A stretch of 64,000 nucleotides of DNA from PALSA-1003 sp963791945 (GCA_963791945.1 CAWBUD010000002.1:62001-126000), one strand, 5' to 3'; positions 52,456-60,964 are shown, numbered from the stretch's first letter. Notes: generated by a model from the letters alone, not told the origin. Program-made: numbers and translations.

Positions 52456-52463
52456 CCTTTTTT

Positions 52464-52538
52464 GTCGTCCCCGCGAAAGCGGGGACCCCGTGGCGTTCGA
52501 CCGTCATGTCGCTGGGTTTCCGGTCGCGCCGGAACGAC
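52464..52538. repeat. Inverted repeat GTCGTCCCCGCGAAAGCGGGG type
   Basis: A CCCCGC-GAAA-GCGGGG stem (52469-52484) is followed by a second half that ends in ccggaacgac, the imperfect reverse complement of the start. Such repeats are widespread in proteobacterial intergenic DNA. It lies just after clpB; the T-run is on the wrong side for a terminator. Confidence 0.65.
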
Positions 52539-52589
52539 AGATTCGCGTTGCCTTGCTCGTGCGCGCCGAGCCCGCTGCGAAACCCCGGA

Positions 52590-52952
52590 TCAGAAATACG
52601 GTGCCGCGCGCCGCGGAAGCCGTTCGTTCGCACGCCCGAAAATGCGGGTGACCGTTCTGCGCAACGCAGCGACGAAGCGCTCCCTCCACTGCTCAGGCAC
52701 CAGCAGCCGGAGAGTGGTCGGTGCTTCGGCCGCGACGATCGTGCGTCCCGGCCGGTCGATCTCGAAGCGCATTCCCTTCACCAGGACGATGTCGCGCGGG
52801 TCGCGCTCCTGCGTGATCCAGACGCTGCCGCGGTCGACGGCGACGACGGTCCCTTTCGCGTTGGCGAGCACCATCGCCTGGCGCCGGTTCAGCGCGGAGC
52901 GCCGGGTGTGACGGATGGGCTGGGCGGGCATGGACATGGTCATTTTCCTCAT
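52590..52952 (-). CDS. DUF2917 protein
   Basis: The 120-residue protein contains the small beta-rich DUF2917 domain: LNRRQAMVLANAKGTVVAVD, GSVWITQERDPRDIVLVKGM and TIVAAEAPTTLRLL. A basic C-terminal tail follows. Several in-frame ATGs lie close together (52952, 52943, 52937); a GAGG sequence sits 9 bases before the last. The frame extends upstream to 53171, but that overlaps the divergent LysR gene. Pairing with a GcvA-like regulator on the opposite strand is a recurrent betaproteobacterial arrangement, so the regulator may control it. Confidence 0.8.
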   Translation of the reverse strand: MRKMTMSMPAQPIRHTRRSALNRRQAMVLANAKGTVVAVDRGSVWITQERDPRDIVLVKGMRFEIDRPGRTIVAAEAPTTLRLLVPEQWRERFVAALRRTVTRIFGRANERLPRRAAPYF

Positions 52953-53082
52953 CAATGCGTACACTGCATGCAACAGGCCCTCGGTGTCGTACGGGCCGCT
53001 TGCTACACTGCTGGGTCGAGTATTGGGCTTGCAGCGGCCTGCGGCAAACGAAATTGGCGAATGAACATCATGAGAAAACGGA

Positions 53083-54063
53083 ATGCCTAGGTCTGCCGGC
53101 CCCCGGGCACGCCTGCCCTCCCTCGACTTGTTGAAGGGTTTCGAGGCGGCCGCCCGCCATCTTTCCTTCACTCGCGCGGCGGAGGAATTGTTCCTGACGC
53201 AGTCGGCGCTCTCGCGGCAGATGCAGACGCTCGAGGAGCAGCTCGGCCTGCCGTTGTTCGAACGCCGCCATCGACAGCTCCTCCTGACCGACGCGGGTCA
53301 GGTCCTGCATGCGACGGCGAAAATCGTTCTCGACGAGATCGCCCGCGCCGTCGCGACGATCCGGCGGGACAAGGCGGCGCAGCCGCTGACCGTATCGACC
53401 AATCAGCCTTTCGCGTCGCTCTGGCTCATCCCGCGGCTGTCGCGCTTCCGCGAACGGTATCCCGACGTCGACGTCTACATCTCCGCCGACAATCGCATCG
53501 TCGACCTCGAGCGCGAGCATATCGATCTCGCCGTACGCTATTGCGGCGAGGCGAGCGCGCCTGCCGGCGCGCTGCGGCTGTTCGGGGAGCGGCTGGTGCC
53601 CGTATGCAGTCCCGCGCTGGCGACGGACCGAGCGCGTCCGCTCAAGCGCCCGGAAGACCTGGCGCACCACGTTCTGCTGCACATCGACGACGAGCGCGGC
53701 CGCTTTCCCTGGCTCAACTGGTCGGCGTGGCTGGCGGCAAACGGCATCGAGCGCCTGACGCCGGCGGGGTCGCTGCGCTTCAATCACTTCGATCAGGTAA
53801 TCCAGGCGGCGATCGACGGACAGGGCGTAGCGCTCGGCCGCGAGCCGCTGATCGATCGGCTGCTGCGCCAACGCAAGCTCGTCGCGCCATTCCGCGACCG
53901 GTACGCCACGCCGCGCGCGTACTACATCGTGCGCTCGACCCATGCGGCGTTGCGGCCCGAAGCGCAGGCATTCGGCGACTGGCTGCAGGAAGAAGCCCGG
54001 GCCGATGCGGCCGAGGCCGGGACGGCCACGCAGGCGCGCGTGAGCGCGAAGCGCGCGAGATGA
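53083..54063 (+). CDS. LysR-family regulator, GcvA-like
   Basis: The 326-residue regulator has an N-terminal winged helix at about 10-70 (LPSLDLLKGFEAAARHLSFT, then AAEELFLTQSALSRQMQTLE) and a periplasmic-binding-fold effector domain. DNRIVDLEREHIDLAVRYC and RFNHFDQVIQAAIDGQGVAL are typical of GcvA-type members. It is divergent from the DUF2917 gene, a likely target. Its stop overlaps the next start by 4 bases. Confidence 0.92.
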   Translation: MPRSAGPRARLPSLDLLKGFEAAARHLSFTRAAEELFLTQSALSRQMQTLEEQLGLPLFERRHRQLLLTDAGQVLHATAKIVLDEIARAVATIRRDKAAQPLTVSTNQPFASLWLIPRLSRFRERYPDVDVYISADNRIVDLEREHIDLAVRYCGEASAPAGALRLFGERLVPVCSPALATDRARPLKRPEDLAHHVLLHIDDERGRFPWLNWSAWLAANGIERLTPAGSLRFNHFDQVIQAAIDGQGVALGREPLIDRLLRQRKLVAPFRDRYATPRAYYIVRSTHAALRPEAQAFGDWLQEEARADAAEAGTATQARVSAKRAR

Positions 54064-54635
54064 ATTCGCCTTCGAACCGCCACCACGGGCTCGCGCCCTC
54101 GCCATGGATCGTCCGTTTCGCGCCGCTCGTGGCGTCCGGCGCGCGGGTGCTCGACCTGGCGGCGGGTCGCGGCCGCCATGCCCTCTTCTTCGCCGAGCGC
54201 GGCGCGCGCGTCGTGGCGGTCGACCGCGATGCTGCGGCGCTGGCCACCTTCGCCGGCTCGCCTCTCGTGGAGACGCGCGTCGCCGACGTCGAGCAGGGCG
54301 CGTGGCCGTTTTCCGGCGAGCTTTTCGACGCCGTCGTCGCGGTGCATTACCTGCATCGCGCGCTGTTTCCGCATCTTCTCGCGGTGCTCGCGGGCGACGG
54401 CGCGCTCCTGTACGAGACCTTCGCCCGCGGCAACGCGGTCTACGGCAAGCCGTCGAATCCCGCGTTCCTCCTCGAGCCGGGCGAATTGCTGGCGCTCGCG
54501 CGCGAGCGGCTCACCGTGGTTGCGTTCGAGCAAGGTCGCGTCGACCGCCCTTCGCCGGCCGTGATCCAGCGACTGGCTGCAGTCGGCCGCGAACGAGCGT
54601 GGCCGCCGCCGCTGTCCGAGAGTGGTTTGGGGTAA
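54060..54635 (+). CDS. Class I SAM-dependent methyltransferase
   Basis: The 191-residue protein has a SAM-binding motif I (VLDLAAGRGRHALFFAERGA), an acidic motif II (VVAVDRDAAAL) and DVEQGAWPFSGELFDAVVAV. No substrate-binding domain is added, and the substrate is unknown. The start overlaps the LysR stop (ATGA), so the gene is coupled to the regulator. The much longer open frame upstream lies inside the LysR gene. Confidence 0.85.
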   Translation: MNSPSNRHHGLAPSPWIVRFAPLVASGARVLDLAAGRGRHALFFAERGARVVAVDRDAAALATFAGSPLVETRVADVEQGAWPFSGELFDAVVAVHYLHRALFPHLLAVLAGDGALLYETFARGNAVYGKPSNPAFLLEPGELLALARERLTVVAFEQGRVDRPSPAVIQRLAAVGRERAWPPPLSESGLG

Positions 54636-54662
54636 AATGCCGCATTTTCCGGGCAATCGAGG

Positions 54663-55550
54663 ATGCTGAAGGGAAGTCTGGTTGCGATCGTGACGCCGAT
54701 GCAGGACGGCGGCGCGCTCGATCTGCCCGCGTTCAACCGCCTCATCGATCGTCACGTCACGAGCGGCACCGCGGCCATCGTCGCGGTCGGCACGACGGGC
54801 GAGTCGCCGACGGTGAGCGTGGATGAACACTGCCTCGTCATCCGGACGGCCGTGGAGCACGCCGCCGGCCGCATTCCGGTGATCGCAGGCACCGGGGCGA
54901 ACGCCACCACCGAAGCCGTCGAGCTCACCGCATACGCCAAGAAAGTCGGCGCGAGCGCCTGCCTCTCGGTCGTGCCCTACTACAACAAGCCGACGCAGGA
55001 AGGCCTCTACCGGCACTTTCGGACCATTGCCGAGAAGGTCGATCTGCCGCTCCTGCTCTACAACGTTCCTTCGCGGACCGTCGCCGACCTTGCCAATGAT
55101 ACGGTTCTGCGCCTGGCGCAGGTCCCGGGGATCGTGGGCATCAAGGATGCGACCTCCGATCTCGCGCGCGGCAGCGAGCTTCTGCGTGCCCTCTCCGCGG
55201 CGGGCAAGACGGATTTCGCGGTTTACAGTGGCGACGACATCAACGGGCTGGCGTTGATGCTCATGGGCGGGCACGGGGTGATCTCGGTTACCGCCAACGT
55301 GGCGCCGCAGCTCATGAGCGAGATGTGCGCCGCGGCGCTCTCCGGCGATCTCGCACGCGCCCGCTCGCTCAACGAGCGGCTCCTGCCGCTGCACCGGAGG
55401 CTCTTCCTCGAGGCCAACCCCATTCCGGTGAAATGGGCCTTGGCCGAGATGGGCCTCATCAAGGGCGAGCTGCGCCTGCCGCTTACCCCGCTCGCAGCTC
55501 AACATCACGAGGCCGTGCGCACTGCGCTGCGCGAGGCCGGATGCATCTGA
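54663..55550 (+). CDS. dapA: 4-hydroxy-tetrahydrodipicolinate synthase
   Basis: The 295-residue aldolase condenses pyruvate and aspartate semialdehyde in the lysine and diaminopimelate pathway. GTTGESPTVSVDEH binds substrate; the catalytic Lys161 is in GIVGIKDATSD and the tyrosine in VVPYYNKPTQEG. A TAAAAT at 54633-54638 could be its -10 box. It overlaps bamC by one base at its stop (TGATG) and heads a cluster common in betaproteobacteria. Confidence 0.95.
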   Translation: MLKGSLVAIVTPMQDGGALDLPAFNRLIDRHVTSGTAAIVAVGTTGESPTVSVDEHCLVIRTAVEHAAGRIPVIAGTGANATTEAVELTAYAKKVGASACLSVVPYYNKPTQEGLYRHFRTIAEKVDLPLLLYNVPSRTVADLANDTVLRLAQVPGIVGIKDATSDLARGSELLRALSAAGKTDFAVYSGDDINGLALMLMGGHGVISVTANVAPQLMSEMCAAALSGDLARARSLNERLLPLHRRLFLEANPIPVKWALAEMGLIKGELRLPLTPLAAQHHEAVRTALREAGCI

Positions 55551-56695
55551 TGGAGATTCAACGCATGTCGCACGTTTTCGACGTTCACCGGGCGCGCCGC
55601 GCCGCGGCCTTCGCCGGCGCGGCAGCGCTCGTGCTTTTGCTCGCCGGTTGCGAATCGATGACGTTCTCGCTGGGAAAGAAGATCGACTACAAGTCGGCGA
55701 CCTCGGCGCCGGCCCTGGAGATTCCGCCCGACCTCACCACACCCGCGTACGACGACCGTTATGTCGCGTCGACGGCATCCGCGGCCGCCGCAGCTCGCGC
55801 TACCGGCAAGGCGAGCGAGGTGCTGCCGGCCAACGCGGAAGCACGGTTGATGCGCGCCGGATCGGAGCGCTGGCTCGTGGTCAAGGCGAGTCCGGAAGCG
55901 GTTTGGAACGCGCTGCGCGACTTCTGGACCCAGAACGGCTTCGTCGTCGCCGTCGAGCAGCCCGCGCTGGGGATCATGGAAACCGACTGGGCGGAGAACC
56001 GCGCCGACGCGCCGCAGACGGGGCTCGCGAAGTACGCCGGCAAGTACGTCGATTTTCTGACCGATACCTATCGCCGGGACAAGTTCCGCACCCGCATCGA
56101 GCGCGGCACCGAGCCGGGTACCGTCGAGGTCTACATCACCCACTACGGCGCGGCGCAACTGCCCACCAAGACCAAGGGCGGCTCGCCGGAGGATTGGCAG
56201 TGGCAGGCAACGCCGCCCAACCCGGAGCTCGAAGCCGAGTTCCTGTCGCGCCTGATGGTGCGCTTCGGGACACCCACGGAAGTGGCCACCGCCGCGGTGG
56301 CGGTGGCGCCTGCCGCGGCCCCGCGGGCACGCATCGAGAAAAGCGGCGACGGCACGAGCCGGCTCGTCGTCGACGATGCGTTCGATCGCGCATGGCGGCG
56401 CGTTGGCCTCGCGCTCGATCGCACCGGCTTTACGGTCGTCGATCGCGACCGCTCGCAGGGGCTCTACTACGTGCGTTACGCCAATCCGGATCTGGAAGCC
56501 GGCACGCAGAAGGGCTTCCTGGACAAGCTCAAGTTCTGGAAGACCGATGACAAGGCGAAGCCGGAGCAGTATCGCGTCGTGGTGACGCAGGCCGACCCGA
56601 ACAGCGTGGTCACCGTTCAGGATCCGAAGGGCGCGGCGGACAAATCGGCCAACGGCGACAAGATCCTCGCCTTGCTCCAGGATCAACTGAAGTGA
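55550..56695 (+). CDS. bamC: Outer-membrane assembly lipoprotein BamC
   Basis: The 381-residue lipoprotein has a signal ending in ALVLLLAGC and an unstructured start (FSLGKKIDYKSATSAPALEI, then PPDLTTP) that binds BamD in known BamC. Two helix-grip domains follow at about 95-220 and 265-380 (EVWNALRDFWTQNGFVVAV-like and DRAWRRVGLALDRTGFTVVD). It assists insertion of outer-membrane beta-barrel proteins. The ATG at 55550 shares a base with the dapA stop; an ATG at 55565 would give a shorter signal peptide. The family name NlpB is an older synonym. Confidence 0.88.
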   Translation: MEIQRMSHVFDVHRARRAAAFAGAAALVLLLAGCESMTFSLGKKIDYKSATSAPALEIPPDLTTPAYDDRYVASTASAAAAARATGKASEVLPANAEARLMRAGSERWLVVKASPEAVWNALRDFWTQNGFVVAVEQPALGIMETDWAENRADAPQTGLAKYAGKYVDFLTDTYRRDKFRTRIERGTEPGTVEVYITHYGAAQLPTKTKGGSPEDWQWQATPPNPELEAEFLSRLMVRFGTPTEVATAAVAVAPAAAPRARIEKSGDGTSRLVVDDAFDRAWRRVGLALDRTGFTVVDRDRSQGLYYVRYANPDLEAGTQKGFLDKLKFWKTDDKAKPEQYRVVVTQADPNSVVTVQDPKGAADKSANGDKILALLQDQLK

Positions 56696-56728
56696 CCGGG
56701 CTCGCGCGCGCTTCCCTCTAGAGCGCAA

Positions 56729-57496
56729 ATGCGATTCGCGTCGCTCGGCAGCGGGAGCGAAGGCAACGGCCTGCTGGTGGAAGTCGAGGACACGCGGGTT
56801 CTGATCGACTGCGGCTTCGCCCTTCGCGACGCAATCGAAAGACTCGCCCGCCTCGGCGTGGACGCCAGGACGGTTTCGGCGATCGTGGTTACCCATGAGC
56901 ACGGCGATCACATCGGCGGCGTAGCCGCCTTCGCCATGCGCTTCGAAACGCCGGTCTGGCTCACCTTCGGCACCCTCGCCGTCGTGTCGGAACGCTTCGC
57001 CGAGCTTCCCTGCGTAAAGGGCTTCGACAGCCACGACCGCTTCGCCATCGACGACATCGAGATCCATCCGTTTCCGGTGCCGCACGACGCGCGCGAACCG
57101 GTCCAGTTCGTGTGCTCCGACGGCCGATGGCGGCTCGGCGTCCTTACCGATCTAGGCATATCGACTCAACACGTCGAGGCGAGCCTGTCCGGCTGCGACG
57201 CGCTGGTGCTCGAATGCAATCACGATCCCGACATGCTGGCGAACGGCGACTATCCCGAACCGGTCAAGCGCCGCATCGCGAGCAAGTTCGGTCATCTCGA
57301 CAACGCCACGGCGGCCGGACTGCTTACCCGCATCGACGCCTCGCGCCTGAAGCACCTGATCGCGGCGCACCTGAGCCGGGAGAACAATCGGCCGGAGCTC
57401 GCGCGCGCCGCGCTTGCCGGCGCCCTGAATTGCGAAACCGACTGGATCGGCATCGCCGACCAGCAGCAAGGTTTCGGCTGGCGGGAATTCGTCTGA
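56729..57496 (+). CDS. MBL-fold metallohydrolase (YycJ/VicX-like)
   Basis: The 255-residue hydrolase has the metallo-beta-lactamase metal motif THEHGDHIGG, an opening FASLGSGSEGNGLLVEV, and a second metal region around LECNHDPDML and KHLIAAHLSREN. It resembles YycJ-type enzymes, thought to act on nucleic acids or unknown phosphodiesters. It lies 33 bases after bamC and 10 bases before purC in the same direction. Confidence 0.88.
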   Translation: MRFASLGSGSEGNGLLVEVEDTRVLIDCGFALRDAIERLARLGVDARTVSAIVVTHEHGDHIGGVAAFAMRFETPVWLTFGTLAVVSERFAELPCVKGFDSHDRFAIDDIEIHPFPVPHDAREPVQFVCSDGRWRLGVLTDLGISTQHVEASLSGCDALVLECNHDPDMLANGDYPEPVKRRIASKFGHLDNATAAGLLTRIDASRLKHLIAAHLSRENNRPELARAALAGALNCETDWIGIADQQQGFGWREFV

Positions 57497-57506
57497 AGAG
57501 GAAATC

Positions 57507-58229
57507 ATGGAGAAACGCAAGGAGCTCTACCGCGGCAAGGCCAAGACGGTGTACGCCACGGACGACCCCAATGTCCTGGTAATGCACTACCGCGACGACG
57601 TGTCCGCCTTCGATGGAGCGAAGCTCGCGCAGCTCGCACTCAAGGGCGAAACCAACAACAAGTTCAACGCCTTCATCATGGGCAAGCTGGCCGCCGCCGG
57701 GGTGCCCACGCACTTCCTGCGGGTGCTGAACGAGCGCGAGTCGCTGGTCAAGGCGATGAAGATGATTCCCGTCGAATGCGTCGTGCGCAACATCTGCGCC
57801 GGCTCGATGGCCAAACGCTACGGGATCGAGGAGGGGACGCGGCTGCCGGAGCCGATCTTCGAGTTCTTCCTCAAAAGCGATCCGCTGCACGATCCGCTGG
57901 TGAACGACGACCACATTCGCGTGCTGGGCTGGGCGACAGGTTCCGAAATCGAGCAGATGCGTTCCCTCACGCACAGGGTAAATGCAGTGCTGAAGCCCCT
58001 TTTTGCGCAAGGCGGGATGGATCTCGTCGACTACAAGCTCGAGTTCGGACATCCGAAGGACGACCCCCAGGGAGCGCTCGTGCTGGGCGACGAATTCACG
58101 CCCGACGGCTGCCGGCTGTGGGACCACTCAACCCACGACAAGATGGACAAGGACCGCTTCCGGCGCGATCTCGGCAACGTGATCGAGAAGTACCGGGAAG
58201 TCGCACAGAGGATAGGCGCACCGATGTAG
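57507..58229 (+). CDS. purC: Phosphoribosylaminoimidazole-succinocarboxamide synthase
   Basis: The 240-residue enzyme carries out the ATP-dependent addition of aspartate to CAIR in purine synthesis. YRGKAKTVYATDDPNVLVMH, GKLAAAGVPTHFLRVL, VVRNICAGSMAKRYGI and LVLGDEFTPDGCRLWD are all conserved. GAGG lies 9 bases before the ATG. It is the short bacterial form. It ends the dapA cluster. Confidence 0.95.
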   Translation: MEKRKELYRGKAKTVYATDDPNVLVMHYRDDVSAFDGAKLAQLALKGETNNKFNAFIMGKLAAAGVPTHFLRVLNERESLVKAMKMIPVECVVRNICAGSMAKRYGIEEGTRLPEPIFEFFLKSDPLHDPLVNDDHIRVLGWATGSEIEQMRSLTHRVNAVLKPLFAQGGMDLVDYKLEFGHPKDDPQGALVLGDEFTPDGCRLWDHSTHDKMDKDRFRRDLGNVIEKYREVAQRIGAPM

Positions 58230-58410
58230 GCGGCTGCGAGCCGCGGCGAACGCCCTTCGGCATCCGGGCGCCGCAAATGCAGACCTGCGGGTCCCGGTGC
58301 GGCATCGGGAGTCAACCCACGACTCCCTCGCCGCACCACCCGCGACGGTCAGCGCGGCGCAACGGATGCCTCCCGGGCATTCGCCGCGGTACGAGACGCT
58401 CAATAAAAAA

Positions 58411-58434
58411 GCCGGCCCGCAGGCCGGCTTTTTT
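58411..58434. terminator. Bidirectional terminator
   Basis: GCCGGCC-CGCA-GGCCGGC is flanked by six As on the left (58405-58410) and six Ts on the right, so it can end both the purC cluster and the convergent lipoprotein gene. Confidence 0.93.
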
Positions 58435-58449
58435 ATTTTCGCAGGTCCG

Positions 58450-58803
58450 TTACTTCTTCGCGGCTTCGGCGGGCGCGGATGCCTTCATGGTATCGGCGGG
58501 CGCGGCGGCCTTCATGTTATCGGCGGGTGCCGCGGGAGCGGCAGCCTTCACGCTTTCGCCGGCGCTCTTCATCGCATCTCCAGTGGCTTTCATCGCGTCG
58601 GACGTCGCCTGTTGCCCGGCCTGCATCGCGGCATTGCCGGCATCCTTGGCCGCCGCTGCGGCTTTGTCCGCGGCTTCCTTGGCTGCGGCCGCGGCCTTGT
58701 CGGCAGCCGCTTTGGCGGCATCCACGGCTTGGTTGTTCTCGCCGCATCCCACGACGGCGAGAGCGAGAGCGGCGACCAAGAAGAGAGACCTGTTCGTCAC
58801 CAT
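58450..58803 (-). CDS. Alanine/lysine-rich helical lipoprotein
   Basis: The 117-residue protein has a lipoprotein signal ending in LALAVVGC. The mature part is a repetitive alanine helix made of AADKAAAAAKEAADK-type units, then a looser PADNMKAAAPADTMKASAPA segment. The composition recalls antifreeze-like or Lpp-like helical lipoproteins, but repeats of this kind arise easily in GC-rich DNA. The ATG at 58803 starts the signal; the longer frame overlaps the next gene. A related tail (DTMKAP) occurs in the neighbouring lipoprotein. Confidence 0.75.
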   Translation of the reverse strand: MVTNRSLFLVAALALAVVGCGENNQAVDAAKAAADKAAAAAKEAADKAAAAAKDAGNAAMQAGQQATSDAMKATGDAMKSAGESVKAAAPAAPADNMKAAAPADTMKASAPAEAAKK

Positions 58804-58844
58804 CGTTTCCCTGATCGATTCTCGAATGTCCCTGCGCGATACGC

Positions 58845-58871
58845 GCCCGAAGGTCGTTCCGACCTTCGGGC
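58845..58871 (-). other. Perfect 11-bp stem-loop between the two lipoprotein genes
   Basis: GCCCGAAGGTC and GACCTTCGGGC pair around five bases, just after the stop of the upstream lipoprotein gene. There is no T-run. It may be a processing or stabilising stem. Confidence 0.6.
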
Positions 58872-58877
58872 CGGGAG

Positions 58878-59099
58878 CTACTGTTTCTTCTCTTCTTTCT
58901 TCTGTTCCATGGTCGCGTCGGGCGCCTTCATCGTGTCCTTGCTGGCTTCCGGCGCCGGGGCCGGCGCGGGGGCCGGAGCAGGAGCGGGGGCCGGAGCGGG
59001 CGCAGGGGCGGGTGCCGGCGCGGGGGCGGGCGCCTTGTTCTCGCTGCAAGCGACGACCGCGAAGGCAAAAACAGCGGCAGCAATAATGGATTTGTTCAT
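58878..59099 (-). CDS. Small Ala-Pro repeat lipoprotein
   Basis: The 73-residue protein has a lipoprotein signal ending in AFAVVAC followed by a run of about 15 Ala-Pro dipeptides. The C-terminus is charged (EASKDTMKAPDATMEQKKEE). An Ala-Pro stretch forms a stiff rod, so the protein could span part of the periplasm as a spacer. Length of the dipeptide run may vary by slippage. It lies upstream of the alanine-rich lipoprotein in the same direction and shares the DTMKA motif with it. Confidence 0.75.
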   Translation of the reverse strand: MNKSIIAAAVFAFAVVACSENKAPAPAPAPAPAPAPAPAPAPAPAPAPAPEASKDTMKAPDATMEQKKEEKKQ

Positions 59100-59291
59100 T
59101 GTGGTTTCCTTACTTGAGTATCCGCCCCGGGCAAGGCGGGTCGGACGTTGGAGATGCGCGTTCGGCTCAAATGCGCGTTGGGTTTGTCTTTCAGAAGCCT
59201 CGTCGATCGACAGCGAACTGCCAGCTCGACAACGTGGAATTGTAGCACGACCGCCGGTCGGCTGAACGCCCGTCGTTTCGCGAGCGGCCCG

Positions 59292-59816
59292 CTACAGTCC
59301 CAGGACGGTGGCGTTGATTCCAGGCTCGCCGGTAGCCCAGATCTCGTCGTAGCGCATCGCCAGCGGACGCGTCTGCTCCGGCTGATTGATGCCCATCGTC
59401 GCGCGCGGCAGCTCGAAATGGAACCGATGCAGGTAGTGCAGATCGTCGACGATGAGCAGCGGGTCGCTGGCGTGCCTCGCCTCCGCCCCGGTGCGGTAGA
59501 TCGTGACCGCGTAGCTGTAGGTGCGCAGCACCGCGAGAACGCGCGGGCAGAACCGCTCGAGATGAGCCGTATCGTGCACGATGATGTCGAGCCGGCGGCC
59601 ACGGATTCCCCGAAGGAAGGCCCGGAGCCGCGCGACCCGCTCCACGCCGTTCCAATCCGTCTGCGAAAGATCCTGATCGAAGACGCGGATCCGGCGCCGC
59701 GCCAACCCGATCAGCTCGTCGATCGCCGCGATCTGTTCGGCGATCGAGGACAGCGCCACCGTGCGCGCCTCGGGCGCCGTCGTCGCGGCAGTGCTATCCG
59801 AAGTGGAGGAAGCCAT
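59292..59816 (-). CDS. DUF7931-type protein
   Basis: The 174-residue protein resembles the C-terminal domain that is attached to some GNAT acetyltransferases and now called DUF7931. RIRVFDQDLSQTDWNGVERV, LRGIRGRRLDIIVHDTAHLE and LLIVDDLHYLHRFHFELPRA are the parts I recognise. There is no acetyltransferase domain here. The start at 59816 overlaps the end of the oxygenase gene by 23 bases, so the two are probably coupled. The function is unknown and the family name is a moderate-confidence call. Confidence 0.65.
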   Translation of the reverse strand: MASSTSDSTAATTAPEARTVALSSIAEQIAAIDELIGLARRRIRVFDQDLSQTDWNGVERVARLRAFLRGIRGRRLDIIVHDTAHLERFCPRVLAVLRTYSYAVTIYRTGAEARHASDPLLIVDDLHYLHRFHFELPRATMGINQPEQTRPLAMRYDEIWATGEPGINATVLGL

Positions 59817-60909
59817 CGCGATACCACCGATAGAGGAGCCTCGCGGCCGCGGGTCCGATCGCGCCCGCTCCAAGCGCGCGCGCGTTGGCAAGACGCCGCA
59901 GCGTGTCGCGCTCCCCGGCAGGCGGTCGGGCCGCGTCGCCGTTGACGAAGAGATGATTCGCATCGTAGAGCAACTGCGTACGGCTGTCCAAGCGCAGACC
60001 GGCGCGCGCAGCACGCGCCGCGAAGGCCGCCGGCGAGAGCGGCCTTCGGGGCGGCGCGAACGTGACCGCCGGTTTCGGCTCGGTCAGGAACGCGCCGAGG
60101 AATCGGGCGATCGTCCCTTCGTCCCAGGCCACCCTCGACAGCGTCCGCGCCGCGTAGGCCCGGAGATCGCGCCCGACGCGCGCAGGCTCGCGCGACCAAG
60201 CGAGATCGGGATCGCGATACCGGCCGTCGAGGGAGAGCGAATCGCGCAGCCAGTCGAGAAAGCCGGTCGCGAGCTCCTGCGCCGACGGCGCGCGGAAGCC
60301 GATCGAATAGGTGCTGCAGACATCGATCGCGACGCCGTCGTGCGCCACGTCCGGAGGAAGATAGAGCATGTCGCCAGGCTCGAGCACACATTCGTGTTGC
60401 GGCCGGAAGCGCGCGAGAACCTTAAGCGGCAAGCGGGGCTTGAGCGCGAGGTCGCGCTGGCGGCCGATCCGCCAGCGTCGCCGCCCGTCACCCTGGAGAA
60501 GGAAAACGTCGTAGGAATCGACGTGCGGTCCGACGCCGCCCCCCGGCGCGGCGTAGCTCACCATCAGATCGTCCAGCCGGGCGTGCGGAATGAAGGAGAA
60601 CAGGCGCAGCAGTGCGTCGGCCGCGGCGACGTGGAGATTGACGCCCTGCACGAGGAGCGTCCAGTTTCTGGAGGGAAGGGCGGTGAGGTCGCGGCGACGG
60701 AACGGACCGTGCTCGAGCGTCCAGCGGCCGCGGTCGCGCAGCACGAGACGCGATTCGACGTCGTCGCGTGCAGCAAGGCTCACGAGTTCCTTCCACGACA
60801 GGATGCTCCGGAAGCCGGGGATCGCCTGGCGGACGAGAAGCGGTCGCTTCTGCCAGTACCGGGAGAGAAAACGGGTCGCGGTGGCGCCGCCCATGAGCGC
60901 ACGTCGCAT
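59794..60909 (-). CDS. roxA: JmjC-type ribosomal oxygenase (RoxA/YcfD family)
   Basis: The 371-residue protein is close in length to E. coli RoxA (YcfD), which hydroxylates an arginine of ribosomal protein L16 using 2-oxoglutarate and iron. The iron ligands are in GPHVDSYDVFLLQGDGRRRW (His and Asp) and VAHDG (His). FLSRYWQKRPLLVRQAIPGF and EPGDMLYLPPDVAHDGVAID are also characteristic. A perfect TATAAT (minus strand, 60921-60916) lies 6 bases before the ATG at 60909, so the message may be leaderless; an ATG five codons later is an alternative. Confidence 0.85.
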   Translation of the reverse strand: MRRALMGGATATRFLSRYWQKRPLLVRQAIPGFRSILSWKELVSLAARDDVESRLVLRDRGRWTLEHGPFRRRDLTALPSRNWTLLVQGVNLHVAAADALLRLFSFIPHARLDDLMVSYAAPGGGVGPHVDSYDVFLLQGDGRRRWRIGRQRDLALKPRLPLKVLARFRPQHECVLEPGDMLYLPPDVAHDGVAIDVCSTYSIGFRAPSAQELATGFLDWLRDSLSLDGRYRDPDLAWSREPARVGRDLRAYAARTLSRVAWDEGTIARFLGAFLTEPKPAVTFAPPRRPLSPAAFAARAARAGLRLDSRTQLLYDANHLFVNGDAARPPAGERDTLRRLANARALGAGAIGPAAARLLYRWYRDGFLHFG

Positions 60910-60915
60910 CGGCGG

Positions 60916-60921
60916 ATTATA
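60916..60921 (-). promoter_or_regulatory. -10 box of roxA
   Basis: TATAAT on the minus strand, 6 bases before the start codon. No clear -35 is visible. Confidence 0.5.
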
Positions 60922-60958
60922 GCGGGCGCCGCTGCGGCGGGCGGCGCGAGCGCCGGAG

Positions 60959-60964
60959 TACAAT
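60959..60964 (+). promoter_or_regulatory. -10-like box of slyD
   Basis: TACAAT lies 54 bases before the slyD start. It is divergent from the roxA box, with about 40 bases between them. Confidence 0.4.

Noticed and set aside
52456..52484. T-run and GC stem after clpB as an intrinsic terminator
   Set aside because: The T-run precedes the stem on the plus strand and gives As on the minus strand, so neither strand has the stem-then-U order.
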